This document shows positions 39,380-51,221 of a DNA stretch of 64,000 nt, piece by piece. Each line of letters starts with the position of its first letter. Positions within the stretch are counted from its first letter, which is position 1. Origin of the DNA: Hydractinia symbiolongicarpus. Its lineage: Eukaryota > Cnidaria > Hydrozoa > Anthoathecata > Hydractiniidae. Below the pieces are notes generated by a model, which saw only the letters and a list, made by a program, of their open reading frames with translations, was not told the origin of the DNA and did not search any database. The stretch covers positions 21,060,001 to 21,124,000 of the forward strand of contig NC_079888.1 in assembly GCF_029227915.1 (NCBI RefSeq), written 5' to 3'. Made by a program: the position numbers and the translations under genes.

Positions 39380-41248
39380 CTTTGGACTGTGACCTGATAT
39401 TTGTGATAAATGAGACAATTGGACTACAAGAAATAACATTTTTCTGAATTTGACGTGGTTGCCGGAACTCAGCGATTACACTGAACTCTGTGGTAGCGCT
39501 TCATTTAAGAATTAAGACAAAAAAGTCATTTTTTATTGTGGGACCAATTCTAGCCGTTATCGCGCGCTGAAGAAATAGCGACATTATCAAAAACTACAGT
39601 TCATTGGCTCTTTAACGGTGTCAGTCCGTTTGAGTTACAACGGTTGGGTCACATATTCGTACCAACATGTATTTAGCGATATTTTTCTGATATTACTAGG
39701 TTGCATCGCTTTTAACAATGAAACGATTGACTGTGGAACTTAATTGAGCTAACTTTGGACTGTGAACTGATAAATGTGATAAATAAGACAATTGGATTCC
39801 AAGAAATAACATTCTTGTTAATTTGACGTGATTGCCGGAACTCAGCGGTTACACTGGGCACTGTGGTAGCGCTTCATTTAAAAATTAAGCTAAATAAAGT
39901 CTTTTTTTATTGTTGGACCAATCCTAGCCATTATCGCGCGCTGAGTAAATAGCGACAGTTTCAAAAACTACATTTCATTGACTTTCTAACGGTGTCAGTC
40001 CGTTTGAGTTTCAACGGTTGGGTCACATATTCGTACCAACATATATTTAGCGATATTTTTCTGATATTACTAGGTTGCATCGCTTTTAACTATGAAACGA
40101 TTGGCTGTGGGTTTTAATTGAGCTAACTTTGAACTGTCACCTGATAAATGTGATAAAAGAGACAATTGGACTCCAAGAAAAAACATTCTTCTTAATTTGA
40201 CATGATTGCCGAAACTCAGCGATTACACTGGGCTCTGTGGTAGCGCTTCATTTAAGAATTATGATAAAAAAAGTCATTTTTTTATTGTGGGACCAATCCT
40301 AGCCATTATCGCGCGCTAAGGAAATAGCGACAGTTTCAAAAACTACATTTCATTGACTTTCTAACGGTGTCAGTCCGTTTGAGTTTCAACGGTTGTGTCA
40401 CGTATTCGTACCAACATGTATTTAGCGATATTTTTTTGATATTACTAGGTTGCATCGCTTTTAACAATGAAACGTTGACTGTGGGACTGAATTGAACTAA
40501 CTTTGGACTGTGACCTGATAAATGTGATAAATGAGACAATTGGACTCCAAGAAATAACATTCTTCTTAATTTGATGTGATTGCCGGAACTCAGCCATTAC
40601 ACTGGGCTCTGTGGTAGCGCTTCATTTAAGAATTAAGATAAAAAGTCATTTTTTTATTGTGGGACCAATCCTAGCCAATATCTCGCGCTGAAGAAATAGC
40701 GGCAGGTTCAAAAACTACATTTCATTGACTTTCTAACGGTGTCAGTCCGTTTGAGTTTCAACGGTTGGGTCACATATTCGTACCAACATATATTTAGCGA
40801 TATTTTTCTGATATTACTAGGTTGCATCGCTTTTAACTATGAAACGATTGACTGTGGGACTTAATTGAGCTAACTTTGAACTGTCACCTGATAAATGTGA
40901 TAAAAGAAACAATTGGAATCCAAGAAAAAACATTCTTCTTAATTTGACATGATTGCCGAAACTCAGCGATTACACTGGGCTCTGTGGTAGCGCTTCATTT
41001 AAGAATTATGATAAAAAAAGTCATTTTTTTATTGTGGGACCAATCCTAGCCATTATCGCGTGCTGAGGAAATAGTGACAGTTTCAAAAACTACATTTCAT
41101 TCACTTTCTAACGGTGTCAGTCCGTTTGAGTTTCAACGGTTGTGTCACGTATTCGTACCAACATGTATTTAGCGATATTTTTTTGATATTACCAGGTTGC
41201 ATCGCTTTTAACAATGAAACGTTGACTGTGGGACTTAATTGAACTAAC
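39380..41248. repeat. Five-monomer tandem pair, first unit (period ~1,870)
   Basis: It matches the next unit with shared variants GCGACATTATC, ATTGGCTGTGG, GCGCTAAGGAAATAG and GGCAGGTTC. At least a dozen differences were seen between units (for example ATTCTAGCC, CTCTTTAACGG, GCTAAATAAAG, GGGTTTTAATTG). This pair is clearly older than the seven- and eleven-monomer pairs. The crossover lies in the shared tract 41,232-41,267. Confidence 0.82.
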
Positions 41249-43118
41249 TTTGGACTGTGACCTGATATTTGTGATAAATGAGACAATTGGACTACAAGAA
41301 ATAACATTTTTCTGAATTTGACGCGGTTGCCGGAACTCAGCGATTACACTGAACTCTGTGGTAGCGCTTCATTTAAGAATTAAGACAAAAAAGTCATTTT
41401 TTATTGTGGGACCAATCCTAGCCGTTATCGCGCGCTGAAGAAATAGCGACATTATCAAAAACTACAGTTCATTGGCTTTTTAACGGTGTCAGTCCGTTTG
41501 AGTTACAACGGTTGGGTCACATATTCGTACCAACATGTATTTAGCGATATTTTTCTGATATTACTAGGTTGCATCGCTTTTAACAATGAAACGATTGACT
41601 GTGGAACTTAATTGAGCTAACTTTGGACTGTGAACTGATAAATGTGATAAATAAGACAATTGGACTCCAAGAAATAACATTCTTGTTAATTTGACGTGAT
41701 TGCCGGAACTCAGCGGTTACACTGGGCACTGTGGTAGCGCTTCATTTAAAAATTAAGCTAAAAAAATTTTTTTTTTTATTGTGGGACCAATCCTAGCCAT
41801 TATCGCGCGCTGAGGAAATAGCGACAGTGTCAAAAACTACATTTCATTGACTTTCTAACGGTGTCAGTCCGTTTGAGTTTCAACGGTTGGGTCACATATT
41901 CGTACCAACATATATTTAGCGATATTTTTCTGATATTACTAGGTTGCATCGCTTTTAACTATGAAACGATTGGCTGTGGGACTTAATTGAGCTAACTTTG
42001 AACTGTCACCTGATAAATGTGATAAAAGAGACAATTGGACTCCAAGAAAAAACATTCTTCTTAATTTGACATGATTGCCGAAACTCAGCGATTACACTGG
42101 GCTCTGTGGTAGCGCTTCATTTAAGAATTATGATAAAAAAAAGTCATTTTTTTATTGTGGGACCAATCCTAGCCATTATCGCGCGCTAAGGAAATAGCGA
42201 CAGTTTCAAAAACTACATTTCATTGACTTTCTAACGGTGTCAGTCCGTTTGAGTTTCAACGGTTGTGTCACGTATTCGTACCAACATGTATTTAGCGATA
42301 TTTTTTTGATATTACTAGGTTGCATCGCTTTTAACAATGAAACGTTGACTGTGGGACTTAATTGAACTAACTTTGGACTGTGACCTGATAAATGTGATAA
42401 ATGAGACAATTGGACTCCAAGAAATAACATTCTTCTTAATTTGATGTGATTGCCGGAACTCAGCCATTACACTGGGCTCTGTGGTAGCGCTTCATTTAAG
42501 AATTAAGATAAAAAGTCATTTTTTTATTGTGGGACCAATCCTAGCCAATATCTCGCGCTGAAGAAATAGCGGCAGGTTCAAAAACTACATTTCATTGACT
42601 TTCTAACGGTGTCAGTCCGTTTGAGTTTCAACGGTTGGGTCACATATTCGTACCAACATAAATTTAGCGATATTTTTCTGATATTACTAGGTTGCATCGC
42701 TTTTAACTATGAAACGATTGACTGTGGGACTTAATTGAGCTAACTTTGAACTGTCACCTGATAAATGTGATAAAAGAGACAATTGGAATCCAAGAAAAAG
42801 CATTCTTCTTAATTTGACATGATTGCCGAAACTCAGCGATTACACTGGGCTCTGTGGTAGCGCTTCATTTAAGAATTATGATAAAAAAAGTCATTTTTTT
42901 ATTGTGGACCAATCCTAGCCATTATCGCGTGCTGAGGAAATAGTGACAGTTTCAAAAACTACATTTCATTCACTTTCTAACGGTGTCAGTCCGTTTGAGT
43001 TTCAACGGTTGTGTCACGTATTCGTACCAACATGTATTTAGCGATATTTTTTTGATATTACCAGGTTGCATCGCTTTTAACAATGAAACGTTGACTGTGG
43101 GACTTAATTGAACTAACT
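41249..43118. repeat. Five-monomer tandem pair, second unit
   Basis: Second unit, matching 39,380-41,248. Private changes include the A7/T11 run at 41,760, CAGTGTC, CATAAATTT, AAAAAGCATTC and a one-base loss giving TTGTGGACC near 42,905. Its entry monomer is hybrid: a CATTCACTTTC front, then CTGATATTTGTG and GACGCGGTTGCC from the 39,215-type unit. Confidence 0.82.
41754..41779. repeat. Expanded A7/T11 homopolymer run replacing the GTCA loop
   Basis: Where the parallel monomer near 39,890 reads GCTAAATAAAGTC then T7, this unit reads GCT, A7, T11, A. The GTCA loop has become TTTT, giving a continuous A7T7 palindrome. It is the only such case noticed. It could be real or a homopolymer sequencing error. 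Confidence 0.65.
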
Positions 43119-43133
43119 TTGGACTGTGACCTG

Positions 43134-46100
43134 ATAAATGTGATAAATGAGACAATTGGACTCCAAGAAATAACATTCTTCTTAATTTGATGTGATTGCC
43201 GGAACTCAGCGATTACACTGGGCTCTGTGGTAGCGCTTCATTTAAGAATTAAGATAAAAAGTCATTTTTTTATTGTGGGACCAATCCTAGCCAATATCTC
43301 GCACTGAAGAAATAGCGGCAGTTTCAAAAACTACATTTCATTGACTTTCTAACGGTGTCAGTCCGTTTGAGTTACAACGGTTGGGTCACATATTCGTACC
43401 AACATGTATTTAGCGATAATTTTCTGATATTACTAGGTTGCATGGCTTTTAACAATGAAACGATTGACTGTAAGACTTAATTGCGCTAACTTTGGACTGT
43501 GACCTGATAAATGTGATAAATGAGACAATTGGACTCCAAGAAATAACATTCTTGTTAACTTTACGTGATTGCCGGAACTCAGCGATTAAACTGGGCACTG
43601 TGGTAGCGCTTCATTTAAAAATTAAGCTAAAAGAAGTCATTTTTTTACTGCGGGACCTATCCTAGCCGTTAGCGCGCGCTAAAGAAATAGCGACAGTTTC
43701 AAGAACTACATTTTATTGACTTTCTAACGGTGTCAGTCCGTTTGAGTTACAACGGTTGGGTCACATATTCGTACCAACATGTATTTAGCGATATTTTTCT
43801 GATATTACTAGGTTGCATCGCTTTTAACTATGAAACGATTGACTGTGGGACTTAATTGGGCTAACTTTGGACTGTCACCTGATAAATGTGATAAAGGAGA
43901 CAATTGGACTCCAAGAAAAAACATTCTTCTTAATTTGACATGATTGCCGAAACTCAGCGACTACACTGGGCTCTGTGGTAGCGCTTCATTTAAGAATTAT
44001 GATAAAAAAAGTCATTTTTTTATTGTGGGACCAATCCTAGCAATTATCGCGCGCTGAGGAAATAGCGACAGTTTCAAAAACTACATTTCATTGACTTTCT
44101 AACGGTGTCAGTCCGTTTGAGTTTCAAGGGTTGTGTCACATATTCGTACCAACATGTATTTAGCGATATTTTTTTTGATATTACTAGGTTGCATCGCTTT
44201 TAACTATGAAACGATTGACTGTGGGACTTAATTGGGCTAACTTTGGACTGTCACCTGATAAATGTGATAAAGGAGACAATTGGACTCCAAGAAAAAACAT
44301 TCTTCTTAATTTGACATGATTGTCGAAACTCAGCGACTACACTGGGCTCTGTGGTAGCGGTTCATTTAAGAATTATGATAAAAAAAGTCATTTTTTTATT
44401 GTGGGACCAATCCTAGCAATTATCGCACGCTAAGGAAATAGCGACAGTTTCAAAAACTACATTTCATTGACTTTCTAACGGTGTCAGTCCGTTTGAGTTT
44501 CAAGGGTTGTGTCACATATTCGTACCAACATGTATTTAGCGATATTTTTTTTGATATTACTAGGTTGCATCGCTTTTAACAATGAAACGTTGACTGTGAG
44601 ACTTAATTGAACTAACTTTGGACTGTGACCTGATATTTGTGATAAATGAGACAAATGGACTCCAAAAAATAACATTCTTGTTAATTTGACGTGATTGCCG
44701 GAACTCAGCGATTACACTGGGCACTGTGGTAGCGCTTCATTTAAAAATTAAGCTAAAAAAAGTCATTTTTTTTGCTGTGGGACCAATCATAGCCATTATC
44801 GCGTGCTGAGGAAATAGCGACAGTTTCAAAAACTACATTTCATTCACTTTCTAACGGTGTCAGTCCGTTTGAGTTTCAACGGTTGTGTCACGTATTCGTA
44901 CCAACATGTATTTAGCGATATTTTTTTGATATTACCAGGTTGCATCGCTTATAACAATGAAACGTTGACTGTGGGACTTAATTGAACTAACTTTGGACTG
45001 TGACCTGATAAATGTGATAAATGAGACAATTGGACTCCAAGAAATAACATTCTTCTTAATTTGATGTGATTGCCGGAACTCAGCGATTACACTGGGCTCT
45101 GTGGTAGCGCTTCATTTAAGAATTAAGATAAAAAGTCATTTTTTTATTGTGGGACCAATCCTAGCCAATATCTCGCGCTGAAGAAATAGCGGCAGTTTCA
45201 AAAACTACATTTCATTGACTTTCTAACGGTGTCAGTCCGTTTGAGTTACAACGGTTGGGTCACATATTTGTACCAACATGTATTTAGCGATAATTTTCTG
45301 ATATTACTAGGTTGCATGGCTTTTAACAATGAAACGATTGACTGTGGGACTTAATTGCGCTAACTTTGGACTGTGACCTGATAAATGTGATAAATGAGAC
45401 AATTGGACTCCAAGAAATAACATTCTTGTTAACTTTACGTGATTGCCGGAACTCAGCGATTACACTGGGCACTGTGGTAGCGCTTCATTTAAAAATTAAG
45501 CTAAAAGAAGTCATTTTTTTACTGCGGGACCTATCCTAGCCGTTAGCGCGCGCTAAAGAAATAGCGACAGTTTCAAGAACTACATTTCATTGACTTTCTA
45601 ACAGTGTCAGTCCGTTTGAGTTACAACGGTTGGGTCACATATTCGTACCAACATGTATTTAGCGATATTTTTCTGATATTACTAGGTTGCATCGCTTTTA
45701 ACAATGAAACGATTGACTGTGGAACTTAATTGAGCTAACTTGGGAATGTGAACTGATAAATGTGATAAATAAGGTAATTGGACTCCAAGAAATAACATTC
45801 TTGTTAATTTGACGTGATTGCCGGAACTCAGGGGTTACACTGGGCACTGTGGTAGCGCTTCATTTAAAAATTAAGCTGAAAAAAGTCATTTTTTTTGCTG
45901 TGGGACCAATCCTAGCCATTATCTCGCGCTGAAGAAATAGCGGCAGTTTCAAAAACTGCATTTCATTGGCTTTCTAACGGTGTCAGTCCGTTTGAGTTAC
46001 AACGGTTGGGTCACATATTCGTACCAACATGTATTTAGCGATATTTTTCTGATATTACTAGGTTGCATCGCTTTTAACTATGAAACGATTGACTGTGGGA

Positions 46101-48599
46101 CTTAATTGGGCTAACTTTGGACTGTCACCTGATAAATGTGATAAAGGAGACAATTGGACTTCAAGAAAAAACATTCTTCTTAATTTGACATGATTGCCGA
46201 AACTCAGCGATTACACTGGGTTCTGTGGTAGCGCTTCATTTAAGAATTATGATAAAAAAAGTCATTTTTTTATTGTGGGACCAATCCTAGCCATTATCGC
46301 GTGCTGAGAAAATAGCGACAGTTTCAAAAACTACATTTCATTCACTTTCTAACGGTGTCAGTCCGTTTGAGTTTCAACGGTTGTGTCACGTATTCGTACC
46401 AACATGTATTTAGCGATATTTTTTTGATATTACCAGGTTGCATCGCTTTTAACAATGAAACGTTGACTGTGGGACTTAATTGAACTAACTTTGGACTGTG
46501 ACCTGATAAATGTGATAAATGAGACAATTGGACTCCAAGAAATAACATTCTTCTTAATTTGATGTGATTGCCGGAACTCAGCGATTACACTGGGCTCTGT
46601 GGTAGCGCTTCATTTAAGAATTAAGATAAAAAGTCATTTTTTTATTGTGGGACCAATCCTAGCCAATATCTCGCGCTGAAGAACTAGCGGCAGTTTCAAA
46701 AACTACATTTCATTGACTTTCTAACGGTGTCAGTCAGTTTGAGTTACAACGGTTGGGTCACATATTCGTACCAACATGTATTTAGCGATAATTTTCTGAT
46801 ATTACTAGGTTGCATGGCTTTTAACAATGAAACGATTGACTGTGGGACTTAATTGCGCTAACTTTGGACTGTGACCTGATAAATGTGATAAATGAGACAA
46901 TTGGACTCCAAGAAATAACATTCTTGTTAACTTTACGTGATTGCCGGAACTCAGCGATTACACTGGGCACTGTGGAAGCGCTTCATTTAAAAATTAAGCT
47001 AAAAGAAGTCATTTTTTTACTGCGGGACCTATCCTAGCCGTTAGCGCGCGCTAAAGAAATAGCGACAGTTTCAAGAACTACATTTCATTGACTTTCTAAC
47101 GGTGTCAGTCCGTTTGAGTTACAACGGTTGGGTCACATATTCGTACCAACATGTATTTAGCGATATTTTTCTGATATTACTAGGTTGCATCGCTTTTAAC
47201 TATGAAACGATTGACTGTGGGACTTAATTGGGCTAACTTTGGACTGTAACCTGATAAATGTGATAAAGGAGACAATTGGACTCCAAGAAAAAACATTCTT
47301 CTTAATTTGACATGATTGCCGAAACTCAGCGACTACACTGGGCTCTGTGGTAGCGCTTCATTTAAGAATTATGATAAAAAAAGTCATTTTTTTATTGTGG
47401 GACCAATCCTAGCAATTATCGCGCGCTGAAGAAATAGCGACAGTTTCAAAAACTACATTTCATTGACATTCTAACGGTGTCAGTCCGTTTCAGTTTCAAG
47501 GGTTGTGTCACATATTCGTACCAACATGTATTTAGCGATATTTTTTTTGATATTACTAGGTTGCATCGCTTTTAACAATGAAACGTTGACTGTGAGACTG
47601 AATTGAACTAACTTTGGACTGTGACCTGATATTTGTGATAAATGAGACAATTGGACTACAAGAAATAACATTTTTCTGAATTTGACGTGGTTGCCGGAAC
47701 TCAGCGATTACACTGAACTCTGTGGTAGCGCTTCATTTAAGAATTAAGACAAAAAAGTCATTTATTTATTGTGGGACCAATCCTAGCCGTTATCGCGCGC
47801 TGAAGAAATAGCGACAATTTCAAAAACTACAGTTCATTGGCTTTCTAACGGTGTCAGTCCGTTTGAGTTACAACGGTTGGGTCACATATTCGTACCAACA
47901 TGTATTTAGCGATATTTTTCTGATATTACTAGGTTGCATCGCTTTTAACAATGAAACGTTGACTGTGGAACTCAATTGAGCTAACTTTGGAATGTGAACT
48001 GATAAATGTGATAAATAAGGCAATTGGACTCCAAGAAATAACATTCTTGTTAATTTGACGTGATTGCCGGAACTCAGCGGTTACACTGGGCACTGTGGTA
48101 GCGCTTCATTTAAAAATTAAGCTAAAAAAAGTCATTTTTTTTGCTGTGGGACCAATCCTAGCCATTATCTCGCGCTGAAGAAATAGCGGCAGTTTCAAAA
48201 ACTACATTTCATTGACATTCTAACGGTGTCAGTCCGTTTCAGTTTCAAGGGTTGTGTCACATATTCGTACCAACATGTATTTAGCGATATTTTTTTTGAT
48301 ATTACTAGGTTGCATCGCTTTTAACAATGAAACGTTGACTGTGAGACTGAATTGAACTAACTTTGGACTGTGACCTGATATTTGTGATAAATGAGACAAT
48401 TGGACTACAAGAAATAACATTTTTCTGAATTTGACGTGGTTGCCGGAACTCAGCGATTATACTGAACTCTGTGGTAGCGCTTCATTTAAGAATTAAGACA
48501 AAAAAGTCATTTATTTATTGTGGGACCAATCCTAGCAATTATCGCGCGCTGAGGAAATAGCGACAGTTTCAAAAACTACATTTCATTGACATTCTAACG
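43134..48599. repeat. Domain 4 mosaic segment between the five- and seven-monomer pairs
   Basis: It contains the GCATGGC/palindrome monomers at 43,440, 45,314 and 46,812. About 900 bp around 44,841 and 46,339 match at a four-monomer offset of 1,498 bp. Two adjacent copies of the GTTTCAGTTTCAAGGG, T8, GAGACTGAATTG monomer lie near 48,229 and 48,603, with a third near 47,480. A hybrid monomer lies near 44,119. No non-satellite sequence is seen. Confidence 0.72.
44119..44492. repeat. Chimeric monomer, b front and a back
   Basis: The front reads GTTTGAGTTTCAAGGGTTG with a T8 tract, as in the b-type unit that follows about 374 bp later. From GCTTTTAACTATGAAACG onward it is class a (GTCACCTGATAAATGTG, GACATGATTG). 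The switch falls in the invariant GTTGCATCGCTTTTAAC box. The tail repeats that of the preceding monomer, consistent with a single-monomer tandem duplication by crossover inside the unit. Confidence 0.72.
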
Positions 48600-51221
48600 G
48601 TGTCAGTCCGTTTCAGTTTCAAGGGTTGTGTCACATATTCGTACCAACATGTATTTAGCGATATTTTTTTTGATATTACTAGGTTGCATCGCTTTTAACA
48701 ATGAAACGTTGACTGTGAGACTGAATTGAACTAACTTTGGACTGTGACCTGATATTTGTGATAAATGAGACAATTGGACTACAAGAAATAACATTTTTCT
48801 GAATTTGACGTGGTTGCCGGAACTCAGCGATTACACTGAACTCTGTGGTAGCGCTTCATTTAAGAACTAAGACAAAAAAGTCATTTATTTATTGTGGGAC
48901 CAATCCTAGCCGTTATCGCGCGCTGAAGAAATAGCGACAATTTCAAAAACTACAGTTCATTGGCTTTCTAACGGTGTCAGTCCGTTTGAGTTACAACGGT
49001 TGGGTCACATATTCGTACCAACATGTATTTAGCGATATTTTTCTGATATTACTAGGTTGCATCGCTTTTAACAATGAAACGTTGACTGTGGAACTCAATT
49101 GAGCTAACTTTGGAATGTGAACTGATAAATGTGATAAATAAGGCAATTGGACTCCAAGAAATAACATTCTTGTTAATTTGACGTGATTGCCGGAACTCAG
49201 CGGTTACACTGGGCACTGTGGTAGCGCTTCATTTAAAAATTAAGCTAAAAAAAGTCATTTTTTTTGCTGTGGGACCAATCCTAGCCATTATCTCGCGCTG
49301 AAGAAATAGCGGCAGTTTCAAAAACTACATTTCATTGACTTTCTAACGGTGTCAGTCCGTTTGTGTTACAACGGTTGGGTCACATATTCGTACCAACATG
49401 TATTTAGCGATATTTTTCTGATATTACTAGGTTGCATCGCTTTTAACTATGAAACGATTGACTGTGGGACTTAATTGGGCTAACTTTGGACTGTCACCTG
49501 ATAAATGTGATAAAGGAGACAATTGGACTTCAAGAAAAAACATTCTTCTTAATTTGACATGATTGCCGAAACTCAGCGATTACACTGGGTTCTGTGGTAG
49601 CGCTTCATTTAAGAATTATGATAAAAAAAGTCATTTTTTTATTGTGGGACCAATCCTAGCAATTATCGCGCGCTGAGGAAATAGCGACAGTTTCAAAAAC
49701 TACATTTCATTGACTTTCTAACGGTGTCAGTCCGTTTGAGTTTCAAGGGTTGTGTCACATATTCGTACCAACATGTATTTAGCGATATTTTTTTGATATT
49801 GCTAGGTTGCATCGCTTTTAACAATGAAACGTTGACTGTGAGACTTAATTGAACTAACTTTGGACTGTGACCTGATATTTGTGATAAATGAGAAAATTGG
49901 ACTCCAAGAAATAACATTTTTCTTAATTTGACGTGATTGCCGGAACTCAGCGATTACACTGGGCTCTGTGGTAGCGCTTCATTTAAGAATTAAGATAAAA
50001 AAGTCATTTTTTTATTGTGGGATTAATCCTAGTCGTTATTGCGCGCTGAAGAAATAGCGACAGTTTCAAAAACTGCATTTCATTGACTTTCTAACGGTGT
50101 CAGTCCGTTTGAGTTACAACGGTTGGGTCACATATTCGTACCAACATGTATTTAGCGATATTTTTCTGATATTACTAGGTTGCATCGCTTTTAACAATGA
50201 AACGATTGACTGTGGAACTTAATTGAGCTAACTTTGGACTGTGAACTGATAAATGTGATAAATAAGACAATTGGACTCCAAGAAATAACATTCTTGTTAC
50301 TTTGACGTGATTGCCGGAACTCAGCGGTTACACTGGGTACTGCGGTAGCGCTTCATTTAAAAATTAAGCTAAAAAAAGTCATTTTTTTATTGTGGGACCA
50401 ATCCTAGCAATTATCGCGCGCTGAAGAAATAGCGGCAGTTTCAAAAACTACATTTCATTGACTTTCTAACGGTGTCAGTCCGTTTGAGTTACAACGGTTG
50501 GGTCATATATTCGTACCAACATGTATTTAGCGATAATTTTCTGATATTACTAGGTTGCATGGCTTTTAACAATGAAACGATTGACTGTGGGACTTAATTG
50601 CGCTAACTTTGGACTGTGACCTGATAAATGTGATAAATGAGACAATTGGACTCCAAGAAATAACATTCTTGTTAACTTTACGTGATTGCCGGAACTCAGC
50701 GATTACACTGAGCACTGTGGTAGCGCTTCATTTAAAAATTAAGCTAAAAGAAGTCATTTTTTTACTGATGGACCTATCCTAGCCGTTAGCGCGCGCTAAA
50801 GAAAAAGCGACACTTTAAAGAACTACATTTCATTGACTTTCTAACGGTGTCAGTCCGTTTGAGTTACAACGGTTGGCTCACATATTCGTACCAACATGTA
50901 TTTAGCGATATTTTTCTGATATTACTAGGTTGCATCGCTTTTAACCATGAAACGATTGACTGTGGGACTTAATTGGGCTAACTTTGGACTGTCACCTGAT
51001 AAATGTGATAAAAGAGACAATTGGACTCCAAGAAAAAACATTCTTCTTAATTTGACATGATTGTAGAAACTCAGCGACTACACTGGGCTCTGTGGTAGCG
51101 CTTCATTTAAGAATTATGATAAAAAAAGTCATTTTTTTATTGTGGGACCAATCCTAGCAATTATCGCGCGCTGAGGAAATAGCGACAGTTTCAAAAACTA
51201 CATTTCATTGACTTTCTAACT
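48600..51221. repeat. Seven-monomer tandem pair, first unit (period 2,622)
   Basis: It matches the next unit including many rare variants: AAGAACTAAGAC, GTTTGTGTTAC, GGACTTCAAG, ATTGCTAGGTTG, GGGATTAATCCTAGTCG, GGTCATATATTCG, ACTGATGGACC, GGCTCACAT, TTAACCATG and GATTGTAGAAAC. The flanking mismatches at 48,591 and 48,599 set the left edge. Confidence 0.88.
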
